Shown here piece by piece: positions 11,401 through 26,400 of a DNA stretch of 64,000 bases (position 1 is its first letter; each line of letters begins with the position of its first letter). The stretch lies in contig CAXIPT010000001.1 in the NCBI GenBank assembly GCA_964030475.1, forward strand, positions 25,093,938 through 25,157,937. The letters are read 5' to 3'. The notes under the pieces were generated by a model. The model ran no database searches and was not told the origin of the DNA. It saw only the letters and a list, made by a program, of their open reading frames with translations. Both the position numbers and the translations under genes were made by a program. The DNA comes from Tethya wilhelma. Its lineage: Eukaryota; Porifera; Demospongiae; Tethyida; Tethyidae.

Positions 11401-14400
11401 GATGGAGAGAGGTGTTCCCACCAATGCCCACCAAGAGATCAAATGCCATAGCGGTTAGCACTGGACAAGCTCTAATAGTTGCTGGAGGAAGAGGAATTAG
11501 TCAAAACTTGGATCAACTGAAGACAGTGGAAATCATGGACTTTGATACCAGACAATGGTCATCTGCTGCAGACCTTCCTGAACCACTCAATGATGCCACA
11601 GTAACCATCTGTGATGAACGTGTCTACATTGGAGGAGGAGTGGGTAGCAGAGGATCTACCGAGTCAGTATACACCTGCGCTCTGGCTGACCTCTTCCTGT
11701 CTTGTCAGTCAACTTCACTAGGAGAACGTTTAGCTCAATCTCTAACACTAACCAGTCCACTTACTAGTAACTCTATTGTATGGAGCAAAGTTGCTGATCT
11801 CCCAGTTAAATGGTTCACTTGTGTCACACTTAACGATCGACTGCTAGCCATGGGTGGCTGTGATTCCAAATTCACACCCATTACAGATGTTCATATCTAC
11901 CATCCCACCTCCAACACATGGGAGGTCTTCAGCAAGATGAACACTAGCCGATGGCAGCGTTTTGCAGTTGTTCTCCCCACCAATGAAGTAATGGTGGTGG
12001 GCGGTTGGACTGCTGGGAATGAAGAAACTGATTCAGTAGAAATAGCAACGATTGTCTAACAACAATGCATTGAATATTTTTTGCTATAATTATAGCAGCT
12101 GGCATTGTGACAAACTTAAAAATGCTTGCATTCATGTATGACTCCAAAATTAATGTCAAATTTTTAACGTAACTTATTATCCAAAATAAAATTATTTCAT
12201 GTAAAACTTAAATTCTAAGCCAATTATTCACTGGAAGCAAGCAATTTAATCCCATGGATTTTGTTAAATTTTTTGTGGTGATCATCAAAACTAAAACCAT
12301 GAATTCCGCCGTGTAGCACGAGCATGTGAATACACCTAATATCTGCCAGGGAGGAGCCTGGGAATGAGGCTGTAGGACATAGCTCTGATTTCTTGTAACA
12401 ATGTAAGGAAGTCTGACATGACATTCTCACTATTTATGTTCTGTGTAAAGGCCGCTCCAGTCAGTCTATCAGCCTATCTCTGTCACTCAAAATCCTAAGA
12501 TATTGAAGTAATATTCAGTGAAAGATTCAGTTTTGAATGATGTAAGAGTATGACAGCTGGCACAAACTCTCAGTTATACTAGCAACAACATGTATTGTCA
12601 TGTTGCAGGGAGAATGCTTACCTATATAGAGGTAAGTGTGTATTATATGTGCATATACATGTATGTGACTTAACCTTAAAAACCTGGCCTGCTAAAAGTG
12701 CAGTGAGAAGGCCTGGCTTATGTGTGATCAGAGGAGTTACGACATGAATCCGCCTTTGCTGAGCTGGCCGGCAAGTGGGTGCACATGATCAACCGTCTCA
12801 TTGCGAACTATTACAGTCACATGATCAGAATGTAATTAATGGATTTGCCAGCTCAGCAAAGGCACACTTGTGTCGTACCTTCTCTGATGGTGTGATGGAT
12901 GTGTAATGCCCCACATGAACTATGGAATGCAATGTGGTTAGAGTAATTACTATCAATATCCTGTCACCCAAAGGGAGTACAGTGTGCTACAATTAGAACA
13001 TTCATAGTGTAAACAAAACACTGACACTTAAAGTTTACTATCACATTTTGAGCTTTCTAAAGTTTTCAAAGAGTAATTTAAATTAACTGCTGAAATTAGT
13101 CGTTTTGAAACTCAACTGGTAGAGAACAAGCTACTCTCAGAGCAGAGTATACAATATGGCTTATCAACAAGATCAGGACATACCCAAAATTGGATTCAAA
13201 TCCGTTCAACTCCTCAAAAACAAAACTCTTGGTATTGGATCGTATGGAATTGTCTGTAAGGCTCAGTGTGATGATCTGCTATGTGCTGCTAAAATCATTC
13301 ATCAAACTCTTTTTGATCCAAATCTATATGAACAAGTTGAACGCAACAAAGAACACAGACTACCTATTAGTCGTTTCATGCAGGAGTGTGAGTTCATGAG
13401 TGCAATAAAGCATCCCAATATTGTGCAGTTCCTGGGCACACACCAAGATCCTCAAACTGGCCTGCCAGTTCTACTAATGGAGCTCATGGACAATAGTTTG
13501 ACCCACTTCTTGGAGAGCTCACAGGATGCACTCCCCTACCACATACAAGTCAACTTTTGCCATGACATCATCATGGCCATTTCTTACCTCCATTCAAACG
13601 GCATCACCCACAGGGATCTCTCTAGCAACAATGTGTTGTTGTGTGGAACGGTCAAAGCCAAAGTAACAGATTTTGGAATGGCTAAACTTGGTGACATAAA
13701 CCCTCAAGCTACTCGTGTGTCCTTTACACTATGTCCAGGAACAGATGTCTACATGCCTCCTGAGGCTGTGCAAGATATACCAAAATATACAGTGAAGATC
13801 GACTGCTTTGCCATTGGGATACTTATCATCCAGATGTCCACCAGGTGCTTCCCTGATCCAGGAAATAGGCTCAAGACTGTACAAATAGATCATCCTCAGT
13901 TCCCTGGTGGTACAATATATGTGCCTGTATCAGAAATTGAACGTAGAAAAAACCATATCAGTCAAGTTGATCCCAACCACCCTCTCCTACCAATTGCACT
14001 CGACTGTCTCAAGGACAATGATGTTGAACGTCCTTCAGCTCAGGAGCTGTGTGATAGAGTAGCAGCTCTGAAAGAAACAACTCAGTTCACAGAAAGTGCT
14101 AAAAAAGCTCAACAAAGACCAGAACCAGCTCGTAATACAACTGAGAGAGAAGAACTACGACAACAAGTTCAAGACAAAGATGAAGAGATTTATCAGATGA
14201 GACAAGAACACACTCAGCAAATTCAAGGACTCAAGCAAACCATTTCATCACTAAACAACCAACTTAAGCAAAAAGATGACATCATTCGAGACAAAGAACA
14301 GACTATCCAAGAACTAGAACAGCTGATTCAGAAGCGAAAACCACCAACTATAATCAAGGATAGCTTCACACTTAGGTGGAGAGAAGGCAAGAAGGCACCA

Positions 14401-17400
14401 TGTGGGATGGCCAGAGCATCTTCTGCTATTGATGGTGACATGGTGTACTTCAGACTAGCTCAATCTAAAACATGCTACACCTACAACTCCAGAGATGAGA
14501 GATGGGATGAACTTCCACGGTGTCCGAACACAGCTGTTTCTCTAGAAGTTGTTCAAAACTCCCTAACTGCCATTGGAGGTAAAGATATTGGTAAGGTGAC
14601 CAATCAGCTCCTCAGCCTCACTGGGGAAGGTAGAAGATGGAGAGAGGTGTTTCCACCAATGCCCACCAAGAGATCATCACCCATAGCAGTGTGCACTGGG
14701 CGAGCTCTGATAGTTGCTGGTGGAATAAGTCAAGAATGGAAGAAACTGAAAACAGTGGAAGTCATGGACATTGATGCAAAACAATGGTCAGCTGCTGCAG
14801 ATCTTCCTGAACCACTCTCTGAAGCCTCAGTAACCATCTGTGGTGAACGTGTCTACATTGGAGGAGGATGGAATGACAACGGTTCTATTAAGTCAGTATA
14901 CACCTGCACCCTGGCCGACCTCTTCCTGTCTTGTAAGTCAAAATCACTAGGAGAACGTTTAGCTCAATCTCTATCACAGACCAGTCCACCAAGGTCTACC
15001 GTATGGAACAAAGTTGCTGACCTCCCAGTTACCCAATCCACTTATGTCACAGTTCACGATCGACTGCTAGCCATCGGTGGCTGTGATTCCAAGAATACAT
15101 CCACTGCAGATGTTCGCATCTACCATCCCACCTCCAACACATGGGAGGTCATCAGTCAGATGAAGATTATTCGACGGTGCTGTTTTGCAGCTGTTCTCCC
15201 CACCAATGAGATAATGGTGGTGGGTGGCTGCACTGCTAGTAATTGGGGCAGTTCAACTAACTCAGTAGAAATAGCAACAGTTGTCTAATTATTACATGAG
15301 TTGCTAATTGTACACCTAAATGCAACTTGTTAATATGCTGTTACCATAGCAACAAACTATTAAAATTATTACAATGTAATGTATTGTCAACATTGCATTT
15401 TACGTGTGTACATGTATACTACTTTTACCCACATAAACTGGGCAACCACAAAAACAAAGACTATAGTCCATGGAGGCCATAAACAGAATCTATGTGGGTC
15501 TAGGATATTATCTTACAGGAAACACAGGAAAATTTTTGAGGCTAAAATGTTTTCATACAGTACATGCAGAACTATTATGTGGCATAAATAAGTTAATTAT
15601 ACATATAGGGTAGCTGTCACATAAAGAAAGAGTGTGCTACAATTGGAATAATCACATGCAGTCTAAAGAACTAGATTTGTGATATAGAACAACTGAACTG
15701 GATCACTAACTGGCATACCGTATAAACCACCACCAAGAGACCCTCTGCAGCAAAAGAATACTGAACAGTTGTTCTGGTATTACTATAGCAAGAAACTTGA
15801 GGCTCACAGGATCATTGTGCATGACATCGTACAAGGTATAGAGGTGAATTCCTTATTTTATTATGAACAATGTCATAATTAAGTAAATTATTAAATTCAT
15901 ACCTTAATTACCAAACAAAAGAAGGTGGTACTACAATCAAACAATCACAGTCAGTGCAAGGCACTTTATACATGTAGCTGATATCAGTTGTTGAACTTTT
16001 CTACAGTTGTTACTGCAAGTGTTTGCAATTATTGTACAGATACCTAAAACAAGCTATATTTTGAAACTCAATTTGGAACAAATCAAGCTAAATAAAAGGA
16101 TAATATGGCTCAGAAACAACGTCAGGACACGCCCACAATTGGATTCAAATCCATTAGACTCCTCAAAAAGAAAACTCTTGGTATTGGATCGTATGGAATT
16201 GTCTGTAAAGCTCAGTGTGATAATCTCCTATGTGCTGCTAAAATCATCCATCAAACTCTTTTTGATCCAAATGCACATGAACAAGTTGAACGCAACAAAG
16301 AACACAGACTACCTATTAGTCGTTTCATGCAGGAGTGTGAGTTCATGAGTGCAATAAAGCATCCCAATATCGTACAGTTCCTGGGAACACACCAAGATCC
16401 TCAAACTGACCTGCCAGTTCTACTAATGGAGCTCATGGATGATAGCTTAACCCACTTCTTGGAGAGCTCACAGGATGCAGTCCCCTACCACATACAAGTC
16501 AACTTTTGTCACGACATCACCATGGCCATTTCTTACCTTCATTCTAATGAAATAACCCACAGGGATCTCTCCAGCAATAATGTGTTGCTGTATGGAACGG
16601 TCAAAGCCAAGGTAACAGATTTTGGAATGGCAAAGCTTGGTGACATAAACCCTCAAGCTACTCGTGTGTCCTTTACACTGTGTCCAGGAACAGATGCCTA
16701 CATGCCTCCTGAAGCTGTGATAGATCCGCCTGTCTACACAGAAAAGATTGACTGCTTTGCAATTGGAACGCTTATCATCCAGATCTTGACCAGGTGCTTC
16801 CCTAAACCTGGAGATCGACTTAAGATAATACGCACAATTGATCCTCGATTTCCAACAGTTGAAGCACGAGTTCCAGAAGTTGAACGACGACAAAACCACA
16901 TCAGACTAGTTGATCCCAGCCATCCTCTCCTACCAATCGCACTTGACTGTCTCAAGGACAGTGATGTTGAACGTCCTTCAGCTCAGGAGCTATGTCATAG
17001 AGTAGCAGCTCTGAAAGAAACACCTCAGTTTACAGAAAGTGTTACGAGAGCTCAAGAAAGACCAGAACCAGCTGGAAATACAACTGAGAGAGAGGAAGAA
17101 CTACAACAGCAAGTTCAAGACAAAGATGACATCATAGACCAAAAAGATGAGGAGATTCATCAGTTGAGACAAGAATATACTCAGCAAATCCAAGGACTTC
17201 AGCAAATCATTGGATCACAAAACAACCGTCTACAGCAAAAGATTGCCATTATAGATGAGAAAAATTACATCATACAAGAAAAAAATGAGACCATACAAGT
17301 AAAAGATGATATCATACAAGAGAGAGATGACATCATACAAGACAAAGAACTAACAATTGTAGCTAGTCAACAAGAATGCCAAAAGCTGAGAAGATCTATC

Positions 17401-20400
17401 AGAGACCAACAGAGACAACTGCAACAGGTCACTCAGCAACTTAAATCTAGTCAACAAATGATGGCTCAATTTCAGGAACAAGCTCAGCAAATCCAAGGAC
17501 TTCAGCAAATCATTGGATCACAAAACAACCGTCTACAGCAAAAAGATGACATCATACGAGAGAGAGATGACATCATACGAGATAGAGAACAGACCATTGA
17601 AGCTAGTCAACAAGAATGCCAACAGCTGAGAGGAACTATCAGAGACCAACAGAGACAACTGCAACAGATCACTGAATCTAGTCAACAAGTGCAGACGGCT
17701 CAATTTCAGACCCGAATCAAGGAACTAAAACAACAGCTGGGGACAAAATCACAAACTGCACTAGCTAAACCACAACCAAGCGACAGAGACCCCACACAGA
17801 CTCATCACTCTGAAACCAGCATTCAAAGTGCCACAACAACCAGGGACAGCTTCACACTGAGGTGGAGAGAAGGCAAAAAAGCACCACGCAAGATGAAAAG
17901 AGGATCATGTACTTTTGATGGTGAGATGGTATATTTTAGACCTGATGGTGCTAAAACATTTTATGCCTACAACTCCAGAGATGAGACATGGAATGCACTA
18001 CCAGAGTGTCCAAACACAGGTGTTTACCTTGCAGTCATTCAAAACTCCCTAACAGCCATTGGAGGGAGAGACAGTCGTGGTAAGGTGACGAATCAGCCAC
18101 TCAGTCTCACTGGAAAAGGTAGGAATAAGAAATGGAGAGAGGTTTTTCCACCAATGCCCACCAAAAAAGACTTACCAATAGCAGTGTCCACTGGACAAGC
18201 TCTGATAGTTGCTGGTGGATATGATCAAGATTGGAAGAAGCTAAAAGCAGTGGATGTCATGGACATTGATACCAGACAATGGTCATCTGCCGCAGACCTT
18301 CCTAAACCACTCTGGGGTGCCTCAGCAACCATCTGTCGTGAACGTGTCTACATTGGAGGAGGAGCAAGTGACAGTGGACCTACCAAGTCAGTATACACCT
18401 GTACCCTGGCTGACCTCTTCCTGTCTTGTCATTCAAAATCACTAAGAAAACACTTTGCTCAATCTCTATCACTAACCAGTCCACCCAGGCCTACCGTATG
18501 GAGCAAAGTTGCTGATCTCCCAGTTATAGGATCCACTTGTGTCACACTTCATGATCAACTGCTAGCCATAGGTGGCAAGGATTCCCAGTACAATCCAACT
18601 TCAGATGTTTGTATCTACCATCCCACCTCCAACACTTGGGAGGTCATCAGCAAGATAAACATTAGTCGACAGGAGTGTTTAGCAGCTGTTCTCCCCACCA
18701 ATGAACTAGTGGTTGCTGGTGGCTTTACTACTAGTGATTGGGGCAGTTTAACTGACTCAGTAGAAATAACAACGATTGTCTAATCATATAGTGTTGTTAA
18801 CTTGCTTAACTTTATACCTGTATACACCTATATGCAACTTGTTAATATGCTGTTACCATAAGTATTGTCACAATGTACTGTCAACATCATAATTATTATA
18901 TCAATTGTTTAGGGATTATGTGCGTGTGTGTATATGCATGTTCGTATATATTACATGTGGGTGTGCTACAATTAGAACGAAGAAAGTAAAAGTACTGTAC
19001 CCGAAAATGACACCAAATTTGAAATTTTCAACAGTTGTTTTTAAAGTTTAATTTTAGAGTGTAAAATTAACAGCTAAAGTAACTAATTTGAGGCTCAATT
19101 GGCACAAAAAACAAGCTACAAAATAACTGTGCATGTTATGTTTACATTATAGGATACTGCATGACTTTCATCAAGAGTGCATTGCTTTCATGGATACATC
19201 AATCGTAATACGCAAAATTGATTTAGTATAAAGGAAGTCAATAACATCCTTGCCATTTATCTTCTGTTGTAAGGCATGCATGTCTCAATCAGTCTATATC
19301 AGTCTCTTTAGCAGTCGTATCTTCTAAGAAAGTTACTATCAAGGGCGCGCATATTGGGTGAATGACTGCATGAGTGTTTTGCATACAAGTGTATGCTAAC
19401 AGATTAGTTGCTATTTAAATTTGGTGCTCGGTTATTATTAAAGTCTGGAAGCCCTTTGCAGGCTAGCCTCACACGCATACCCAAGACACAAACACTCTTT
19501 GATATCAGTATGGCTAAGCAACAAAATCAGGACACGCCCAGATTTGGATTCAAATCCATTTGTCTCTTAAAGGATCAAAATCTTGGCAAAGGATCTTATG
19601 GTTCTGTTTGTAAGGCTCTGTGTGATGACCTGCTCTGTGCTGCTAAAATCATTCACCCCACTCTCTGTGATCCAAATGTATGTGAACAAGCCGAAAAAAA
19701 CAGAGAACACAGACTACCTATTAGTCGTTTCATGCAGGAGTGTGAGTTCATGAGTGCAATTAAGCATCCCAATATTGTACAATTCCTGGGCACACACCAA
19801 GATCCTCAAACTGGCCTGCCAGTTTTGCTAATGGAACTCATGGACGATAGCTTGACCAACTTTTTGGAAAGCTCAAGGGATGCAGTCCCCTACCACATCC
19901 AAGTCAACTTTTGCCACGACATCACCATGGCCATTTCTTATCTCCATTCAAATGGCATCACCCACAGGGATCTCTCTAGCAACAATGTGTTACTGCGTGG
20001 AAATATGCAAGCCAAAGTAACAGATTTTGGAATGGCAAAGCTTGGTGACATAAACCCTCAACATCTATCCTTTACACTATGTCCAGGAACAGATGCCTAC
20101 ATGCCTCCTGAAGCTGTGCAAGACATACCGAAATATACAGTGAAGATTGATTGCTTTGCAATTGGAATACTTATCATCCAGATCCTGACTAGGTGCTACC
20201 CTGATCCTGGAGGACGAGACAGAACAGTTCAAACAACTGATCCACGGTTTCCAACAGTTAAAGTTCAAGTATCAGAAATTGAGCGAAGACAAAATCACAT
20301 AAGTCAAGTTGATCCTAACCACCCTCTCCTACCAATTGCACTCTACTGTCTCAAGGACAATGATGATGAACGTCCTTCAGCTCAGAAGCTGTGTTATAGA

Positions 20401-23400
20401 GTAGCAACTCTGAAAGAAACACCTCGGTTCACAGAGAGTGTTAAGAGAGTTCAAGAAAACCCAGTACCAGCTGGTTATACAACTGAGAGAGAGACAGAAA
20501 AGACAAAGATGAGAAGGATTGTCAGTTGAGACAAGAACATGCTCAGCAAATCCAAGGAATTCGGCAAACCATTGGTGAGATCATACATATCGTTCAAATT
20601 AATGAACAGAATATTGTAGCTATAGTCAACAAGAATGCCAGCATTTAAGAGAAACTATCAGAGACCAGCAGATACAACTGCAACTGGTCACTGAAAAAGT
20701 GACTGCTCAATTTGAAACACAAATCCAGGACCTACAACAACAGCTCAAGAGACAAGCATCAACTGAGGCACAAGCTCTACCAGAACCAAGCCTCGAAGAC
20801 CCGGTCCCCACAGGTATGTGTGTGTTTTAAAGAGTACGTTGCACTCATTTTGATTGTCAACTGATCCTGTTAATAATTGTACGAAATCTCAATTGCTATG
20901 TATATGATGTACCACGTACTATATATTATTGTTATAAATGTTTGCATCCATAGCAGTCATTCTCAAAAGTCCTTTACTAACATTTGCCATTAAAAATTTG
21001 TACATGGGTGATATGCCTATTCACGCATGCATGGATCGAAGTTTGTTACATTATATGAGATCCTTGTTTTGTGCATATATGTAGGAGGTCGCTATACACT
21101 TCGTTCAAAATGGGTAGGCTGTTTCACTTCGTGTTAGCTCACTTGAGATTGCCAATTTTTTGTTATTTTTGTTGGATAACCTTCACAGTTGAGACTGACA
21201 GTTTATCGAGTCATTTTAGATTGCATGAGGTAACTTACAGTAAGATTAATTGAAAATTTTCATTTAATTAAGATGGACAATTTTCTTGATTGGGAGATTG
21301 CTACTTTTTACCCACACAAACTGGGTATAACCACAAATATATATCCCAGGCCATAACAGAGTCTATGTGGGCCTGGGATAGAATGTTACAGTAAAAACAA
21401 GAAAAAATTTGCAGTTAAAATTAATGTTTTCATACATGAATGCAGAGCCATGTATTATGTGTCATATAGGAGTTTATTATACACTGTATATTCATAGCTT
21501 AGCTGTCACACAAAGAAAGGGTGTATGTGCTACAATTGGAATACAGTTGAAAGAACTAGATTTGTGAAACAAACCCAGGAAATAGAACAGCTGAACTGGA
21601 TCACTATAACTGACATACTTAAACCATAACCAATTGAGACTCTCTGCAGCAAAAGAATACTAACAATTGTTCTAGTATTACTTTTGCAAGAAACTTGAAG
21701 CTTGTATATGGAGGTCATAATTATGTGTGCATGACATTGCAAGGTAGAGGTGAATTCCTTAAAAACAATGTCATAATTAAGTAAATTAAATTAATTCATA
21801 CCTTCACACCTTATCATGCATGCACACAAAAGAAGGTGGCACTGTATAGGGCTAGATTCAAAATACTTCACAGTGCAAGGAACTTATAAAGTTGATATCA
21901 GTTTGGAGTTTTCTACAGTTGTTATTGTGTAAGTTTACAATTAAAACGTACTTAAAACAAGCCATTTTGGAGCTCAATTGATACAAAACAAGCTAAGTAA
22001 AAGGATAATATGGCTCAGCAAAGCCAGGACACGCCCACAATTGGATTCAAGTCCATTACACTCCTGAAAAAGAAACTTTGGGTATTGGATCATATGGAAT
22101 TGTCTGCAAGGCTCAGTGTGATAATCTCCTATGTGCTGCTAAAATCATCCATCAAACACTTTTTGATCTGAGTGCATATGAACAGGTTGAACGCAATAAA
22201 GAACACAGACTACCTATTAGTCGTTTCATGCAGGAGTGTGAGTTCATGAGTGCAATAAAGCATCCCAATATCGTACAGTTTCTGGGCACACACCAAGATC
22301 CTCAAACTGGCCTGCCAGTTCTACTAATGGAGCTCATGGACGATAGCTTGACCCACTTTTTGGAGAGCTCACAGGATGCAGTCCCCTACCACATCCAGGT
22401 CAACTTTTGTCATGACATCACTTTGGCCATTTCTTACCTCCATTCTAATGAAATCGCCCACAGGGATCTCTCTAGTAACAACGTGTTACTACGTGGAAAT
22501 GTGCAAGCCAAAGTAACAGACTTTGGAATGGCAAAGCTCAGTAATATAAACCCTCAAGCTACTCGTGTATCTTTTACACTGTGTCCAGGTACAGATGCCT
22601 ACATGCCTCCTGAGGCTGTGAAAGATCCATCTGTCTACACAGAAAAGATTGACTGCTTTGCAATCGGAATACTTATCATCCAGATGTTGACTACACGCTT
22701 CCCTGATCCTGGAAACCGATTCAAAACAATACAAATAGACCATCCTCAGTTCCCTGGTGGTACAGTTGATGTAAGAGTTTCAGAAATTGAGCGAAGACAA
22801 AACCACATAAGTCAAGTTGATCCCAACAACCCTCTCCTACCAATTGCACTTGACTGTCTCAAGGACAGTGATGTTGAACGCCCTTCAGCTCAGGAGCTGT
22901 GCCATAGAGTAGCAGCTCTAAAAGACACACATCGGTTCACAGAAAGTGTTAGGAGAGCCCAAGAAAGACCAGAATTAGTTGGTAACACAACTGAGAGAGA
23001 GGAAGAACTACGACAACAAGTTCAAGACAAAGATGACATCATAGAACAAAAAGAAGAGGAGAATTATCAGTTGAGACAAGAACATGCTCAGCAAATCCAA
23101 GGACTTCAGCAAATCATTGGATCACAAAACAACCATCTACAGCAAAAGGACGACATCATACAAGAGAAAAATGACATCATAAGAGAGAAAGATGACATCA
23201 TACGAGAGAAAGAACAGACAATTGTAGCTGGTCAACAAGAATGCCAACGACTGAGAGGAACTATCAGCGACCAACAAAGACAACTGCAACAGGTCACTAA
23301 ATCTAATCAACAAGCGACGGCTCAATTTCAGACACGAATCCAGGAAATAGAACAACAGCTGAAGAAAACCCCACCAACTGAGGAACTAGTTAAACCACAA

Positions 23401-26400
23401 CCAAGCCTCGGAGATCCCCCACACTCTGACACCAATGACAACTTCACACTGAAGTGGAGAGAGGGCAAAAGGGCACCTTACAAGATGGCCAGAGGGTCGT
23501 CTGTAGTCGATGGTGAGACAGTGTACATCAGATCAATTGATGCTGCAATGTTTTATGCCTACAACTCCAAAGATGAGACATGGAATGAATTACCAGAGTG
23601 TCCGAATAAACATGTTTCTATTGCAGTCATTCAACACTCCCTAACTGCCATTGGAGGGAAAAACCCTAAGGTGACCAATCAGCTCCTCAGCCTCACTAGG
23701 GAAGGTACATGGAGAGAGGTGTTCCCACCAATGCTCACCAAGAGGTCATTACCAATGGCAGTGTGCACTGGACAAGCTCTGATAGTTGGTGGAGGACACT
23801 CCGACTATTCCACATGGTATACAGTGGAAGTCATGGATATTGAAAGCAGAAAATGGTCATTGGCTGCAAATCTTCCTGTAGTATTCTCTGATCCTACAGT
23901 AACCATTTGTGGTGAATGTATCTACGCTGGTGGAGGAACGAATAAACTTAGGTCCATATACACATGCACCCTGGCTGACCTCTTCCGGTCTTGTCAATCA
24001 AGATCAGTAGGAGAACGCTTAGCTCGATCTCTACCACTAACCAGTCCAGTGAGTCCACCCAGCTCTAGAGTGTGGAGCAAAGTTGCTGATCTCCAATATA
24101 CAGAATTCACTTGTGTCGCATTTCACGATCGGCTCCTAGCCATTGGTGGCCGGGGTTCAAAAGCACCCACATCAGATGTTAGTATCTACCATCCCACCTC
24201 GTACACATGGGAGATTAGCACCAGGATGAAGGCTAGTTACCGGTGTTTAGCATTTGTTCTCCCCACCAATGAACTAATGGTGGTAGGTGGCCGCATTACT
24301 GGTAGTCAGAGTAGTCTAATAAGTGACTCAGTAGAAATAGCAACAGTTATCTAACTTGATATAGTTTATTGTGGTGCAAAATTAAATAGCAAATACAGTA
24401 GCTGCCTAACTTATACATTTACATCTTAGTGTGTTGCAAAACTAAGTAGCAATTGAAGAGCTGTGTTAGTTATCTATATATGCAACTTGTTAATATACTA
24501 TTAGTATTGTTACAATGTATTGTCAACATCACATATCAATTATTGTTTAGGGATTATGCATGTGTATGTCCGTATATACATGTGGGTGTGCTACAATTAG
24601 AACAAAGAAAGTAAAAGTACCAGAAAATAGCACTAGTTTTGAAATTTTCTACAGTTTCTACATCATCCAGATCTTGACCAGGTGCTTCCCTAAACCAGGA
24701 AATAGACTTAAAATAATCCACACTACTGATCCTTGATTCCCAACAATCAGTGAAACTCAAGCTTCAGAAATTGAGCAAAGACAAAACCACATCAGTCTAG
24801 TTGATCCTAACCACCCTCTCCTACCAATTGCACTTGATTGTCTCAAGGACAGTGATGTTGAACGTCCTTCAGCTCAGGAACTGTATCATAGAGTTGCAGC
24901 TTTGAAAAAAACACCACAGTTCACAGAAAGTGCTAGGAGAGCTCAAGAAAGACCAGAACCAGCTGGTAATACAACTGAGAGAGAGGAAGAACTACGACAA
25001 TTTCAAGACAAAGATGACATCATAGAACAAAAAGATGAGGAGAATCGTCAGATGAGACAAGAACATGCTCAGCAAATCCAAGGACTTCAACAAATCATTG
25101 GATCACAAAACAACCGTCTACAGCAAAAAGATGACATCATACAAGAGAAAAATGACATCATACGAAAGAAAGAACAGATTATTGTAGTTAGTCAAGAAGA
25201 ATGCCAACAGCTGAGAGGAACTATCAGAGACCAACAGAGACAACTGCAACAGATCACTGAATCTAATCAACAAGTAACAGCCCAATTTCAGACACAAATC
25301 CAGGAACTGAAACAACAGCTGAAGAGAAAATTATCAACTAAGGAACTAGCTAAACCACAACCAAGCCTCAGAGACCCCCCACTGACTGATCTCTCTGACA
25401 CCAGCACTAAAACAGCCACAGCAACCAGGGACAGCTTCACACTGAGGTGGAGAGAGGGTAAGAAGGCACCATGCAAGATGATCAGAGGGTCTTCAGCTGT
25501 TGATGGTGAGATGGTGTACTTCAGACCTGGTGGTGCTAGAATATTTTATGCCTACAACTCAAAAGATGAGACATGGAATGAACTTCCAGAGTGTCCAAAT
25601 CAATCAGTTTTTCTTGCAGTCATTCAAAACTCCCTAACTGCCATTGGAGGGAAAGACAGTGGTTATAAGGTGACCAATCAGCTCTTGAGCCTCACTGAGG
25701 AAGGTAGGAGTACGAGATGGAGAGAGGTGTTCCCACCAATGCCCACCAAGAGAGATCAAACAATAGCAGTGTGTACTGGACAAGCTCTGATAGTTGCTGG
25801 AGGAGGTGATCAAGATTATAAGGTACTAAGGACAGTGGAAGTCATGAACATTGATACAAAACAATGGTTATCTGCTGCAGACCTTCCTGAACCACTATGG
25901 GGTGCCACAATAACCATCTGTAACCATCTGTGTAGTGAATATGTGTACATTGGGGGAGGTTGGAGTGGCAGTCGATATACTAAGTCAGTGTACACCTGTA
26001 ACCTGACTGACCTCTTCCAGTCTTGTAAGTCAAGATCACTAGGAGAACGTTTAGCTCGATCTCTATCACTAATCAGTCTACTCAGGTCTAATGTATGGAA
26101 CAAAGTTGCTGATCACCCAGTTACCCAATCCACTTGTGTGACAGTTCACGATCGACTGCTAGCCATCGGTGGCTGTAATTCCAAGGACACACCCACTTCA
26201 GATGTTCGTATCTACCATCCCACTTCCAACCAATGGGAGGTCATCAGCAAGATGAACACTGGTCGATGGCAGTGTTTAGCAGCTGTTCTCCCCACTAATG
26301 AACAAATGGTTGCTGGTGGCTTTACTACTAATAGTTATGGTAAAACTGACTCAGTAGAGATAGCAAAAGTTGTCTAATTTGATGCATAATCTAATTTGTT

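Noticed and set aside
20797..20825. Genuine splice donor at the end of the K6 coiled coil (CAG|GTATGTG)
   Set aside because: No acceptor or Kelch exon follows before K7 and all sibling genes are intronless; a chance match at a deletion breakpoint is simpler.
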